Shown here in pieces: positions 10,217 through 19,405 of a stretch of 64,000 nt of DNA. The DNA comes from JAPLST01 sp964397565 (lineage in GTDB: Bacteria > Auribacterota > UBA3054 > JAPLST01): the NCBI GenBank assembly GCA_964397565.1, contig CAYNJC010000013.1, positions 1 to 64,000 on the forward strand. The letters run 5' to 3'. The notes under the pieces were generated by a model. That model worked only from the letters and a program-made list of their open reading frames with translations. It was not told the origin of the DNA and ran no database searches. The position numbers were made by a program, and so were the translations under genes. The number at the start of each line of letters is the position of its first letter. Positions within the stretch are counted from its first letter, which is position 1.

Positions 10217-10882
10217 ATGGTTCCCGCCTCATACTGGCATTCGCGCGGCTACCTGCCGCATTTCGAATCAGGCATGCTACTTCAGCATGTGACCTATCAC
10301 GTGGCGGACAGTTTACCGCATGATGTGGTCACACGTCTGGATGTTGAACTGCGCGATGTTGCCCCTGAACACATGGATGCCGAACGATGCACGTGGCTGG
10401 AGGCATGGATCGATGCTGGCCATGGCAGTTGTATGCTGAAGGAACCCGCAATCGCAGAATTGGTCCAAGAATCATTCTTGCATCATGATGGTGAACGGTA
10501 TCAGTTGCTGGCATGGGTGGTGATGCCAAATCATGTGCATGTGTTGATCCAGCCGCTTGGTGAATGGACGTTGGACAAGATTGTAGCTTCGTGGAAGTCG
10601 TTCAGCGAAAGAAAAATCGCAGAATACATGCGGCAGAGGCAGGCACAAGCGGAAACGCAAGCGCAAACGCAGAGCCAGGCTGGAGCCTGGCGCTCCCAGG
10701 TGTGGCAGCGCGAGTATTGGGACCGGTTTATTCGGAATGAACAACACCTTAACGCGATCATGAAGTACATTCATGAGAATCCAGTCAAGGCGGGGTTGGT
10801 GACAAACGCTGAAGAATGGCGCTGGAGTAGTGCTTATGGGAGCGCCAGGCGCCAGCCTGGCATCTGTGTTCCGCCGCGATAG
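10217..10882 (+). CDS. REP-associated tyrosine transposase with REP sequence inside its frame
   Basis: A 221-residue RAYT, of a different subfamily from the one at 304-813. Features: YWHSRGYLPHFE N-terminus (6-17), HUH motif MPNHVHVL (His106, His108), EYWDRFIRN (167-174), and the catalytic Tyr184 in MKYIHENPVKAG. Residues about 150-160 (QTQSQAGAWRS) are encoded by a REP element in inverse orientation. The 3' end of the frame (10838-10861, encoding GSARRQPG) is another REP, so the protein tail is REP-derived. The frame survives both. The stop is 3 bp from the next start. Flanking REP copies at 10107-10178 are its likely targets. Confidence 0.9.
   Translation: MVPASYWHSRGYLPHFESGMLLQHVTYHVADSLPHDVVTRLDVELRDVAPEHMDAERCTWLEAWIDAGHGSCMLKEPAIAELVQESFLHHDGERYQLLAWVVMPNHVHVLIQPLGEWTLDKIVASWKSFSERKIAEYMRQRQAQAETQAQTQSQAGAWRSQVWQREYWDRFIRNEQHLNAIMKYIHENPVKAGLVTNAEEWRWSSAYGSARRQPGICVPPR
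10661..10696 (-). repeat. Inverted REP inside the RAYT coding sequence
   Basis: 36 bp that are the exact reverse complement of 10107-10142 (REP plus its TCTGCGTTTGCGC flank). It lies in frame within the transposase gene. It is preceded by partial copies of its own flank (GGAAACGCAAGCGCAAACG), suggesting local slippage. Confidence 0.9.
10838..10861 (+). repeat. REP overlapping the 3' end of the RAYT gene
   Basis: GGGAGCGCCAGGC followed by GCCAGCCTGGC, the family 2 palindrome (stem GCCAGGC/GCCTGGC), in + orientation and translated as the tail of the transposase. Confidence 0.85.
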
Positions 10883-10885
10883 TGT

Positions 10886-12235
10886 ATGACCGTCCTGCTA
10901 GTCAATCCGCCGCTCTACGACTATGCCGCGCTCGATTTATGGGCCAAGCCGCTGGGCCTGCTGCAGATCGGCGCGGCGTTGCGTGCGCTGGGCATCAACG
11001 TCGCCTTGCTTGACTATCTGGATGTGCAACAGTACGGCCCGGCCGACACAGCGGCCGACATCGCGCCGCCGGTGCTGAAGAAATTCGGCACCGCCCAATA
11101 TATGAAACGCAGGGCAGCGCCGCCGCCGCTCGAACCGTTGCCGCGCGCGTGGTATTATCGTTATGGTCTGTCGCATGCCCGCGCGCAAGAACTGCTGTCG
11201 GCCGTGCCGCCGCCCAAACTAATACTAATTACATCTCAGTTTACCTATGTGTATCCGGGCGTGCAGGACGCGATCGCGTTCCTGCGCCGATGCTATCCCG
11301 GCACGCCGATCTGGCTCGGCGGCATCTATGCGCAAACATGCACGGCCCATGCCGCCGCGCACAGCGGCGCGGATCGCGTGGTCACCAGCACGGACATAGT
11401 CGAAATTGTCACGCACGTGGCGCAACAGCTTGGGTGCCGGTGCACCGTGCCGGCCGCGTGGCAAAGCTTTGCCGGCCTGCCGTCGCCGGCGCTGGATCTG
11501 TATCCCGCGCTACGCTACCTGCCGCTGCGCACGTCGCGCGGCTGCGTCAATGCCTGTGCCTATTGCGTTGCGCATCAGCTCTATCCGCAGTTTGAAGAAC
11601 GCCCGTGGCAGCACGTGGCGGACGAAATCGAGACGGCCGGCGCGCGCTTCGGTGTGCGCGACATTGCCTTCTATGACGACGCGCTCTTGGTCAATGCCGC
11701 GCGGCGCATTGTGCCGCTGCTCCGCCATGCCGCGGCGCAGCGCTGGCCGCTGCGTTTCCATCTACCAAACGCGCTGCACATTCACCTGATGACGCAGGAA
11801 GTCGCCGACGCGATGCGGGCGGCGCGGGTCACGACGATCCGGCTTGGCTTGGAAACAAACAATGCCGCGCGCGTGCGCACGACCGGCGCGAAGTACGCGG
11901 CGGCAGATGTTGCGCAGTGCATACAGGCATTGCTGGCAGCCGGTTTTGCGCGCGAGATGATCGGTATGTATATTTTGGTGGGCTTGCCCGGCCAGACCGT
12001 TGACGAAGTGCGCGCAACGATTCGCTATGTGCGCGAGGAGTTTGGGGTGAGAGCAAAACTGGCGGAATATTCACCGATCCCAGGCACGGCGTTATGGCCG
12101 GCGGCGGTAGGGGAGTCGCGCGTGCCGATGGCGGACGAACCACTCTGGCATAACAACAGCTTGCTGGCCTATCGTTCGCCGGTCTTCACGCCGGCGGTGC
12201 TGGCCGCGCTGCGCGCGGCAACCCGGGCAACGTAA
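10886..12235 (+). CDS. B12-binding-domain radical SAM protein
   Basis: A 449-residue protein of the BchE-like B12-binding radical SAM class. The N-terminal cobalamin-binding-like domain starts LLVNPPLYDY (4-13), with LGLLQIGAALRALG next. The radical SAM cluster is CxxxCxxC with Cys220, Cys224 and Cys227 (TSRGCVNACAYC). An Elp3-like barrel follows, with RLGLET and GMYILVGLPGQT. Such enzymes methylate or rearrange diverse substrates; the context gives no substrate. It starts 3 bp after the RAYT stop but is probably unrelated to it. Confidence 0.85.
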   Translation: MTVLLVNPPLYDYAALDLWAKPLGLLQIGAALRALGINVALLDYLDVQQYGPADTAADIAPPVLKKFGTAQYMKRRAAPPPLEPLPRAWYYRYGLSHARAQELLSAVPPPKLILITSQFTYVYPGVQDAIAFLRRCYPGTPIWLGGIYAQTCTAHAAAHSGADRVVTSTDIVEIVTHVAQQLGCRCTVPAAWQSFAGLPSPALDLYPALRYLPLRTSRGCVNACAYCVAHQLYPQFEERPWQHVADEIETAGARFGVRDIAFYDDALLVNAARRIVPLLRHAAAQRWPLRFHLPNALHIHLMTQEVADAMRAARVTTIRLGLETNNAARVRTTGAKYAAADVAQCIQALLAAGFAREMIGMYILVGLPGQTVDEVRATIRYVREEFGVRAKLAEYSPIPGTALWPAAVGESRVPMADEPLWHNNSLLAYRSPVFTPAVLAALRAATRAT

Positions 12236-12416
12236 TGCTTTCGCCGCGTACATGGGTGCTACACTTGATAACCTTGATCTTGTTGTTGACGCCGTCGAGG
12301 ACGATGGTATAACTGTGGCTCCTGCGCGGAGCGGAGCCGCAAAAACGACGAGTGTGGCGCAGCGCAGGGACCACTCCGCTTAACCGGGTACAGTGCATGT
12401 ATCCATGAAGACATCT

Positions 12417-12524
12417 TCATCTGCTGCATCGACGGGCGCAAGGGATTCGCGGATGCCATCCCGGCCGCCTTTCCCAACACCGTCATCCAACTTCTGCATC
12501 ATTCACACGATCCGCAACTCTCTT
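12417..12524 (+). pseudogene. Remnant of an IS256/Mutator-family transposase
   Basis: Reading from 12417 gives EDIFICCIDGRKGFADAIPA and then AFPNTVIQL. A one-base insertion near 12490 shifts the frame, after which CIIHTIRNSL follows. This is the catalytic-core segment of IS256-type transposases (consensus D-x-F-I-A-C-x-D-G-L-K-G-F and QLCIVHMIRNS). Both ends are missing, so it is dead. No terminal repeats are seen nearby. The rest of 12236-12606 holds no gene. Confidence 0.8.
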
Positions 12525-12552
12525 TGACTATATTTCCGGTAAACAGTACAAT
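12524..12552 (+). promoter_or_regulatory. Promoter of the 12607 giant gene
   Basis: TTGACT (12524-12529), 17 bp spacer, TACAAT (12547-12552); predicted start near 12559. The -35 box overlaps the last codon and stop of the transposase remnant (CTT TGA), so the promoter was partly built from IS sequence. Confidence 0.75.
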
Positions 12553-12606
12553 GAAGTGTTCGAGACACAGCATTCATTAATTGTCGAATTGAACAGCGGG
12601 ATTTTT

Positions 12607-15600
12607 ATGAAAATCCGTGCAACTTGTGTGTGGATGGCAATCTATGCATTGTGCGCAGGAACGGTCCTTGCGGATACGGTTCCACCTATAATCGATAGTG
12701 TTAGTCCGGCGGATGGCTTTGTCACGATAGCGACCAGCGTGACGATGACGATCACGGCCCATGACAATGTGATGGTGACACGCCTGACGGTCAACGGTGT
12801 GGACGCGACGTACAGCGAGGCGTGGCATTGCACGGCGACCTTGTTACTCGGCTCCAACATCTTCGATGTGGTCGCTTCAGACGCGATGGGCAACGCCGCC
12901 ACGACAATGGTGACGTATCTGCGCGCCGAGATACCGATCGGCCAGTACCGCTACGTCAACGCAAACAATCCGAATCCGAGCTTTCCGTATGCGACTTGGG
13001 AGACGGCCGCGCAGGACATCCAGGCGGCGCTGGACACGACTGTGGACGGGAACACCGTGTTGGTGACGAACGGAACGTACCTGCTGACGTCGGGCATCGA
13101 GGTGCAGAATGCCGTCACCGTGCAGAGCGTGAATGGTGCGGCGGCCACGGTGGTGGACGGGCAGAACCAGACACGGTGCTTTCACGTGACGGGCGGCGGC
13201 ATCATCGAAGGATTCACGATCACGCGCGGCTATGTCGCGAGCGCGGACGGTGCGGGTGTGCAGGGCGGCGTGGTGCGCTGGTGCCGGATCACGGGCAACA
13301 CGGGCGCGGGATCGAGCCCGCACGGCGGTGGCGCGGCAAACTGCCTGCTGCAGTACTGCGTGGTGACGGACAACGCCTGCGAGATGGGCGGGGGCACGTG
13401 GAGCGCCACGGCGGAGAACTGTGTGATTGCCGAGAACACGTCGAGCTATCTGGGCGGCGCGGCGGGCTACAGCACCCTGCGGAACTGCACGGTCACGCGG
13501 AACAACGCGGGATGGTATGGTGCGGCGGCCTATCAGTGCACGGTGCGGAACAGCATCGTGTATGGGAACAGCGGCGGCAACTACGGCGACTGTTCGTTCA
13601 GCTACAGTTGCACCGACCCATACGCAGGTGGTGACAACATCTGCGAGAATCCGCAGTTCGCGAATGCAACGGCAGGAAACTACCGGCTTCAGGTTTCCTC
13701 GCCGTGCGCCAATGCCGGTACTAACGCCTATGCTGTCGGCTCGACCGATCTTGATGGAGCCAGCCGAATCCAACATGGCACGGTGGACATGGGCGCCTAT
13801 GAACTGGGCGGGCTGTTTGCCGACCTGGTACCTCCAATGATCGACAGCATCAGCCCGTCCAATGCATATGTCACAACCGAGGCAAGCGTGGCGATGACCA
13901 TCACGGCCCATGACAATGTGAGGGTGACACGCCTGACGGTCAACGGTGCGGCGGCGGCGTATGGGAACACATGGCAGTATATGGCGGTGCTGGGCTTGGG
14001 CAGCAACGAGATGAAGGTCATCGCGGCGGACGCGGTGGGCAACGCCGCCACGACGATGGTGACCTATCTGCGCGCCGAGATACCGATCGGCCAATACCGC
14101 TACGTCAACGCAAACAATCCGAACCCGAGCTTTCCGTATGCGACTTGGGAGACGGCCGCGCAGGACATCCAGGCGGCGCTGGACACGACTGTGGACGGGA
14201 ACACCGTGTTGGTGACGAACGGAACGTACCTGCTGACGTCGGGCATCGAGGTGCAGAATGCCGTCACCGTGCAGAGCGTGAATGGTGCGGCGGCCACGGT
14301 GGTGGACGGGCAGAACCAGACACGGTGCTTTCACGTGACGGGCGGCGGCATCATCGAAGGATTCACGATCACGCGCGGCTATGTCGCGAGCGCGGACGGT
14401 GCGGGTGTGCAGGGCGGCGTGGTGCGCTGGTGCCGGATCACGGGCAACACGGGCGCGGGATCGAGCCCGCACGGCGGTGGCGCGGCAAACTGCCTGCTGC
14501 AGTACTGCGTGGTGACGGACAACGCCTGCGAGATGGGCGGGGGCACGTGGAGCGCCACGGCGGAGAACTGTGTGATTGCCGAGAACACGTCGAGCTATCT
14601 GGGCGGCGCGGCGGGCTACAGCACCCTGCGGAACTGCACGGTCACGCGGAACAACGCGGGATGGTATGGTGCGGCGGCCTATCAGTGCACGGTGCGGAAC
14701 AGCATCGTGTATGGGAACAGCGGCGGCAACTACGGCGACTGTTCGTTCAGCTACAGTTGCACCGACCCATACGCAGGTGGTGACAACATCTGCGAGAATC
14801 CGCAGTTCGCGAATGCAACGGCAGGAAACTACCGGCTTCAGGCATCCTCGCCATGCATCAATGCGGCGTGCAACGCTGATGCGCCCGGATCGGTGGACCT
14901 TGCGGGCACCAACCGGATACTCTTCGGCTACAGTGACATGGGTGCCTACGAGGCCACCATTGTCGCAGAGCCCATTGTCAAGCCGGCCATCATCGATTTC
15001 TCCACAAATCAAACTGCGCTCTGCGTGTTTCTGGGGAACCGCGGCAGTCTAACGTACAACTTCACGATTGAAGGCCCCGCCAGCAACGCCTGGTTGTCGA
15101 TAGCGCCGTGCACAGGCTTCGTGACCAATCACATGCTGGCGATTGCCGCATTTGCCGACCGGTCGTTGCTCGAGAATGGAACTTCCTGGGCCAGCTTCAC
15201 CATCACGCCCTCGCCGTGGGCCGGCAACGCACATGTGATCTCGGCGCGGGTTGTTGTCGCCGACAATACGGTCGTGGCAAACGCCAATGGCCCGTACGCA
15301 ACGGACCAGGGATCGCCCGTGAGTTTCACCGCGGCAGGATCCAGCGGTATGGATCTGTCGTATTGCTGGCGCGTCGATGAAACGGTCGTGGCCCCGTTCA
15401 GCGGCACCAACCTTGACTATGTGTATACGGACACCATGCAGCCCTGCACCAGTGCTGTGATGGTGATTGTTCGCGACGAGGCCGTGCCTCCGCACGTCGC
15501 CTCCAACACAACGACCTTGATCGTGCGCAATGTGGCGCCACGCGTTAGTATCGGCGACTCCCTTGTTGGCTGCATCAGCAGCCCGGTCTGGTTCGTTGCG

Positions 15601-17250
15601 GTCGTGGTCGATCCCGGCGTTCTGGACAGCCATAAGTATCAATGGGATTTCGATGGCAACGGCACCTGGGACACGGAGTGGTTGGTGTCAAACACGGTGT
15701 GCCACCTCTACACCGCGGCCGCCACATATCCCGTCATATGCGAAGTACGCGACAACCACGGCGGCACCGGCACCGACGTGGCCACGGTGTCGATTGCGCA
15801 GCCGAACCAACCCCCGGTCGCCACCGCGGTCGTGACGGGCACCTCACTCACGGAAACAAATCTGCACGGATTGGGCCTCACGGTCGGGCTTGATGGCCGC
15901 GGTTCATACGACCCTGATGGCGGGCCTTCTCCACTTACATTCGACTGGCGTGAGGATGTCGACAACCCGCTGCAGGGGCTCATTGCGCCGGAACAGGCAC
16001 ATGGCGAAACCGTGTCCACGGCGCCACTTGCCAAGCCGGGTATCTACCGCTTCAACCTTGCCGTGTTTGACGGTGAGTACGTGAGCGGATCTGCGATTGT
16101 AACGGTGCGCGTACCCGGATGGGGCGGTCGCGTCATCAGCGCGGGATACATCCCCAACGTCCCCCTGCCCGGCGTGACCGTAACCGTCACAAACCAGTCA
16201 ACGGCTGCGGAACACCGTGATGTCAGCGACGCGCAAGGGCTGTTCTTGGTTGATGCAGGTGTTGGCACACAACGCGCGCTGCTCCGCCGCGGCACCAAGC
16301 TGCAGGAATGTCCAATCTCCATCGGGCCGGAGGGTGAATTCACCGACAATATCTGTTTCACCCCGACGTACTACATTTATGCGGGCCAAGTGGTGACCGG
16401 CCTGCCCGGGGCATACGGCGGCATCTCTGGCGCCATACTGGAAGTGCTCTTGGGCGATGGCCAATTCGCCACGACGGATCACGAAGGATTGTTTGGCTTC
16501 CCGGCGTTGCCGGAGACGTGGCCGCCCACGGCGGCACCGCACATGGTCCGCATTCAGAAATCTGGCTACGCCAGCCTCCTCAGAACCATCGTGCTCACCA
16601 ACGACGTGAACAGCGAGTTCATTGTCCTGACGCCCGCCGCCGGCACGGTGCAAGTCACGGGCACCGTATTTGCCCAAGGCGCACTCCAGCGTGTTGCTGA
16701 AGTGACCGTCGAGTTCGCCTCGAACAGCACGGCCGTTACAGACACCAATGGCAACTTCGGCCCGGTGAGCATGCCCGCGGGCGAGTACCTGGTGATGCTG
16801 AAGAAACATGGCTGGACCAGGATGGCGTTGGCGCCTATCATCCTGGTTCCCGGTGCAACCAACTTGACGATGGAGATGCACGGAAACAGGGTCATTATAG
16901 AGGGCATGATTTTTGGTGCTAATGGCTTGCCAATCACCAATGCGGTCATCTCGCGCGTGGACGGGGCAACACGGAAGAGCGCCAACGCCTATCGGGCAGC
17001 CGATCCAATGGCTGCATCAGATGCCGGCTATTACCGCTTCGATGCGGCTCAGGGAGCCTGCACATGGAGCGTGACCGCGCCGGGGTGTGAACCGGTACAT
17101 GTCACCATTGATGCCCATGCCAACACCAAGCAGGACATCATCATGGTGCCCGAACCGCAGGCTGCCGCGATACTGCTGAGCAGCCTACTGCTGGGGTGGC
17201 GTCGCCGTCTCGTCAGGCACAGCCTGTACATCCTCTGTGCACGTAGTTAG
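12607..17250 (+). CDS. Giant secreted PEP-CTERM beta-helix protein with internal duplication
   Basis: 1547 residues from ATG 12607, which opens with a signal peptide (VWMAIYALCAGTVLA). The frame is open to GTG 12556, but that extension precedes the signal. Order: two copies of an Ig-like domain (PPxIDSxSP...) plus a right-handed beta-helix with GTYLLTSGIEV and GFTITRGYV repeats; an abundant-repeat middle; PKD-like domains (NGPYATDQGSPVSFTA, WDFDGNGTWDTEW); carboxypeptidase-regulatory-like domains (FAQGALQRVAEVTVEF); and a C-terminal PEP-CTERM signal VPEPQAAAILLSSLLLGWRR. About 14 residues follow the Arg cluster, which is unusual. Exosortase processing and surface display are expected; the function is unknown. 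Confidence 0.85.
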   Translation: MKIRATCVWMAIYALCAGTVLADTVPPIIDSVSPADGFVTIATSVTMTITAHDNVMVTRLTVNGVDATYSEAWHCTATLLLGSNIFDVVASDAMGNAATTMVTYLRAEIPIGQYRYVNANNPNPSFPYATWETAAQDIQAALDTTVDGNTVLVTNGTYLLTSGIEVQNAVTVQSVNGAAATVVDGQNQTRCFHVTGGGIIEGFTITRGYVASADGAGVQGGVVRWCRITGNTGAGSSPHGGGAANCLLQYCVVTDNACEMGGGTWSATAENCVIAENTSSYLGGAAGYSTLRNCTVTRNNAGWYGAAAYQCTVRNSIVYGNSGGNYGDCSFSYSCTDPYAGGDNICENPQFANATAGNYRLQVSSPCANAGTNAYAVGSTDLDGASRIQHGTVDMGAYELGGLFADLVPPMIDSISPSNAYVTTEASVAMTITAHDNVRVTRLTVNGAAAAYGNTWQYMAVLGLGSNEMKVIAADAVGNAATTMVTYLRAEIPIGQYRYVNANNPNPSFPYATWETAAQDIQAALDTTVDGNTVLVTNGTYLLTSGIEVQNAVTVQSVNGAAATVVDGQNQTRCFHVTGGGIIEGFTITRGYVASADGAGVQGGVVRWCRITGNTGAGSSPHGGGAANCLLQYCVVTDNACEMGGGTWSATAENCVIAENTSSYLGGAAGYSTLRNCTVTRNNAGWYGAAAYQCTVRNSIVYGNSGGNYGDCSFSYSCTDPYAGGDNICENPQFANATAGNYRLQASSPCINAACNADAPGSVDLAGTNRILFGYSDMGAYEATIVAEPIVKPAIIDFSTNQTALCVFLGNRGSLTYNFTIEGPASNAWLSIAPCTGFVTNHMLAIAAFADRSLLENGTSWASFTITPSPWAGNAHVISARVVVADNTVVANANGPYATDQGSPVSFTAAGSSGMDLSYCWRVDETVVAPFSGTNLDYVYTDTMQPCTSAVMVIVRDEAVPPHVASNTTTLIVRNVAPRVSIGDSLVGCISSPVWFVAVVVDPGVLDSHKYQWDFDGNGTWDTEWLVSNTVCHLYTAAATYPVICEVRDNHGGTGTDVATVSIAQPNQPPVATAVVTGTSLTETNLHGLGLTVGLDGRGSYDPDGGPSPLTFDWREDVDNPLQGLIAPEQAHGETVSTAPLAKPGIYRFNLAVFDGEYVSGSAIVTVRVPGWGGRVISAGYIPNVPLPGVTVTVTNQSTAAEHRDVSDAQGLFLVDAGVGTQRALLRRGTKLQECPISIGPEGEFTDNICFTPTYYIYAGQVVTGLPGAYGGISGAILEVLLGDGQFATTDHEGLFGFPALPETWPPTAAPHMVRIQKSGYASLLRTIVLTNDVNSEFIVLTPAAGTVQVTGTVFAQGALQRVAEVTVEFASNSTAVTDTNGNFGPVSMPAGEYLVMLKKHGWTRMALAPIILVPGATNLTMEMHGNRVIIEGMIFGANGLPITNAVISRVDGATRKSANAYRAADPMAASDAGYYRFDAAQGACTWSVTAPGCEPVHVTIDAHANTKQDIIMVPEPQAAAILLSSLLLGWRRRLVRHSLYILCARS
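12888..13693 (+). repeat. First copy of an 806 bp intragenic duplication
   Basis: Matches 14037-14842 (offset 1149 bp, 383 codons) with only four differences, all in the first 90 bp or so. From about 12977 to 13693 the two copies are identical. Confidence 0.97.
14037..14842 (+). repeat. Second copy of the 806 bp intragenic duplication
   Basis: Partner of 12888-13693. It encodes the same beta-helix domain. Identity stops abruptly after CGGCTTCAGG, where the protein tails diverge. Confidence 0.97.
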
Positions 17251-17351
17251 CGGCACGAAGAGCGCGTTTGTGGTGGACATGCCTGCAGTGGGCGAACCTG
17301 CGTTGCCGTTCTAGAAATACATGGGCCGTTTCTTCCTGGAGAAATCCCCCG

Positions 17352-17483
17352 ATGAAAACTTTGATGATGGCTGTGCTGGCATCATTTGCCGCGGCCGCCG
17401 CCGTGGCGCAACCCGTCACCAATGGGATTGTGAGCGTCGCGCCGGCGTCGGCGACGCAAAGCGCGCCGATGCATCTGCTGTAG
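17352..17483 (+). pseudogene. Orphan signal-peptide fragment of a secreted protein
   Basis: ATG 17352 after a GGAGAAAT site opens 43 residues: MKTLMMAVLASFAAAAAVAQ is a complete signal peptide with an AxA-like cleavage region. About 23 residues follow before a stop. It reads like the first exon-sized piece of a PEP-CTERM or other secreted protein whose body has been lost, rather than a small secreted peptide, but that is a judgement. The rest of 17251-17686 has only the promoter at 17530-17558. Confidence 0.45.
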
Positions 17484-17529
17484 CTGCCGCGCCCACAGGG
17501 CGTCCACGCCTGGCGTTGGAGAAACTCGC

Positions 17530-17558
17530 TTGACTTCTCATCACACTATTCGTATTAT
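17530..17558 (+). promoter_or_regulatory. Promoter of the 17687 membrane protein gene
   Basis: TTGACT at 17530-17535, 17 bp spacer, TATTAT at 17553-17558. The predicted start near 17565 leaves a leader of about 120 nt without an obvious regulatory fold. Confidence 0.7.
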
Positions 17559-17686
17559 ATTTCGAGTTCGAGTAACGTAAGCGGAGGCGGTTGGTGGAGC
17601 GTTCTTCTTCCAAATCGCATCACTAACAAAGAATGCGCCGGTTGCGCAGCCAGCCACCCGCACTGAGCGTCTTATAGGCATGCCAT

Positions 17687-19336
17687 ATGACCGCACCCAC
17701 AGCAGACGAACTTCTGATGCAGGACACGCGCGGCGAACACGCGGCGCGGTCACACTGGTGGCTGCGGTTTGTCACGGCCATGACGGTCGTGTTCATCCTG
17801 CGCGGCTGGATATTTTTGTGCGTTTTTCCGCCGATCGAGGGCTGGGATGAGTATTCTCATATCGCCTATCTGGCCTATTACACTGAACACGGCACGCCGC
17901 CGGTCTATTTCAAGAGCAGCGTGCCGCTGACGCTGCGGCCGCTCCTGCTGAGCGTGCCGCATTCGCATTGGGCGTTGAAACATTTGCGGCCGTGGGGCGC
18001 CCAGCACTACGCGCAGTTCTGGAGCAACGCCGTGCCCGCAGCGGTCCGCATGCCCCTGCCCGACATCAACCTGTACGAATCCATGCATCCGCCGCTGTAT
18101 TACCGGCTGGTCAAGCCTTTCTGGCAAGCGCTGGCCCCGCGGCATCCGCTGGGCGCGATCTACTTGCTGCGCATGATCAATATCGTCTGGGCCGGTTTGG
18201 CGCTGTGGGTCTTCGGCGTGATGCTCGGTCGCTTGGTGCCGGATCGCATGGCGCGCTGCCTGATGGTCTTGGTCGCATTTTTCCAGCCGCTCTACCTGAT
18301 TAACGCGGCTCGCATCGCGAACGACGCCTTAGCAATCCTGTTGGGCATGTGTGCCCTGGCTTGCATCATGCTGCATCGGCGTGAGCGCTTCGCGCTCCAC
18401 GCCGGTCTGGCCGGCGCATGCGTGGCCTTGGCTGTGCTGGTCAAGCAAACCATGTTGACCGTGCTGCCGGTTCTGCCGGTGGCGTATTGCGCGTATGCCT
18501 GGCGGTACCGCCTGCGCGGGGGCGCGTTTGTGCGCGGTGCGCTGGCGGGCGTGCTGGTGTTCGGCGCGGTCTTTGGCGTTTCAGCGCTGTGCAATCCGCC
18601 CGGCCAGCGCGCGCTTGCCAGCACGCAGGAAGTCCTTATGTTGCGGCAGCGCGGCACCATGGCGCGCGACGTCTGGAAGGCAGTCCGCACCATCAACTGG
18701 GCGCGCGAGTTCCGCACCTTGGTCTACCCCGGTCCCTCCTGGATCGGCGGCTGGAGCGCCTTGCGTCCGCCACGCTGGTTGCGCGAAACACATCAGTTTC
18801 TGATGCGCTGTGCCGTGTTCGCGCTGCTGATCGGACTGGGTCTGCATGTCTGGCGTGTCTGGCGCGGCGTGCCGTCCGGGCGACAGTTCCTGTTCTCGTC
18901 GTGGACAACGCCGCTGGTCTTTGGCTTGACGGCGTTTTTTCTCGCCGCGGGGCTCTTGTTCCATGCGGCGTTGATCAAGGCGACGTGGAATCAGGCGGCC
19001 TCCAACCCGTGGTATTTCATGTTTGCCATGCCCATGTTTCTGGCGCTGCTGCTGCAGTGCGTCGCGCTGTTGTCACGCACGGTGATGCTGGTCTATGCCG
19101 GCTTGGTCTGGTTGAACTTTGTGGGCACGGAGCTGATCGGCATCTTCTGGCAGATGGCGCCATTTTACACCGCCAGTCACGACCCCCGCACCATTCTGAC
19201 GCGCCTGGCGCGCCTGCATCCGGCGGGCTTTCAGCCGCTGGTTATGCTGCCCTTGGCACTGCTGGTGGCCATCCTGATGTTCGGGTGTCTGCGCGCCATG
19301 TGGCGTCTGGCGCGCGTTCCGTCAGCGCAGCGCTGA
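17687..19336 (+). CDS. Polytopic membrane glycosyltransferase-like protein (GT-C/DUF2142 style)
   Basis: 549 residues with about ten hydrophobic segments. After the first segment, FPPIEGWDEYSHIAYLAYYT supplies the acidic motif expected of the first external loop in GT-C glycosyltransferases that use lipid-linked sugars. ESMHPPLYYRL is the later ExxHPPLYY motif seen in the DUF2142/PMT-like group. It probably transfers a sugar onto a lipid or surface glycan in the periplasm. It is convergent with the methyltransferase/deacetylase/GT2 genes, so these form one glycan locus on two strands. Confidence 0.7.
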   Translation: MTAPTADELLMQDTRGEHAARSHWWLRFVTAMTVVFILRGWIFLCVFPPIEGWDEYSHIAYLAYYTEHGTPPVYFKSSVPLTLRPLLLSVPHSHWALKHLRPWGAQHYAQFWSNAVPAAVRMPLPDINLYESMHPPLYYRLVKPFWQALAPRHPLGAIYLLRMINIVWAGLALWVFGVMLGRLVPDRMARCLMVLVAFFQPLYLINAARIANDALAILLGMCALACIMLHRRERFALHAGLAGACVALAVLVKQTMLTVLPVLPVAYCAYAWRYRLRGGAFVRGALAGVLVFGAVFGVSALCNPPGQRALASTQEVLMLRQRGTMARDVWKAVRTINWAREFRTLVYPGPSWIGGWSALRPPRWLRETHQFLMRCAVFALLIGLGLHVWRVWRGVPSGRQFLFSSWTTPLVFGLTAFFLAAGLLFHAALIKATWNQAASNPWYFMFAMPMFLALLLQCVALLSRTVMLVYAGLVWLNFVGTELIGIFWQMAPFYTASHDPRTILTRLARLHPAGFQPLVMLPLALLVAILMFGCLRAMWRLARVPSAQR

Positions 19337-19338
19337 TA

Positions 19339-19355
19339 CGCACCTAACGGGTGCG
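19339..19355. terminator. Small hairpin between convergent genes
   Basis: CGCACC (19339-19344), loop TAACG, GGTGCG (19350-19355), 2 bp after the stop of the membrane protein gene. It has no U-tract, so only weak support for termination. Confidence 0.3.
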
Positions 19356-19405
19356 CTGGCTATCGTCAAGATTGTCCTGCCCACGAAAGAGATGTGCGCT
19401 GCTGT

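Noticed and set aside
9246..10232. 328-codon minus-strand frame across a methyltransferase gene
   Set aside because: Shadow frame; its start reads through the two REP copies (QTQSQAGAWRS twice) and then antisense to the methyltransferase gene.
12877..15012. 711-codon open frame on the minus strand
   Set aside because: It is a GC-rich shadow of the beta-helix gene. It shows the same duplication, has Arg/His-rich composition and no family motifs.
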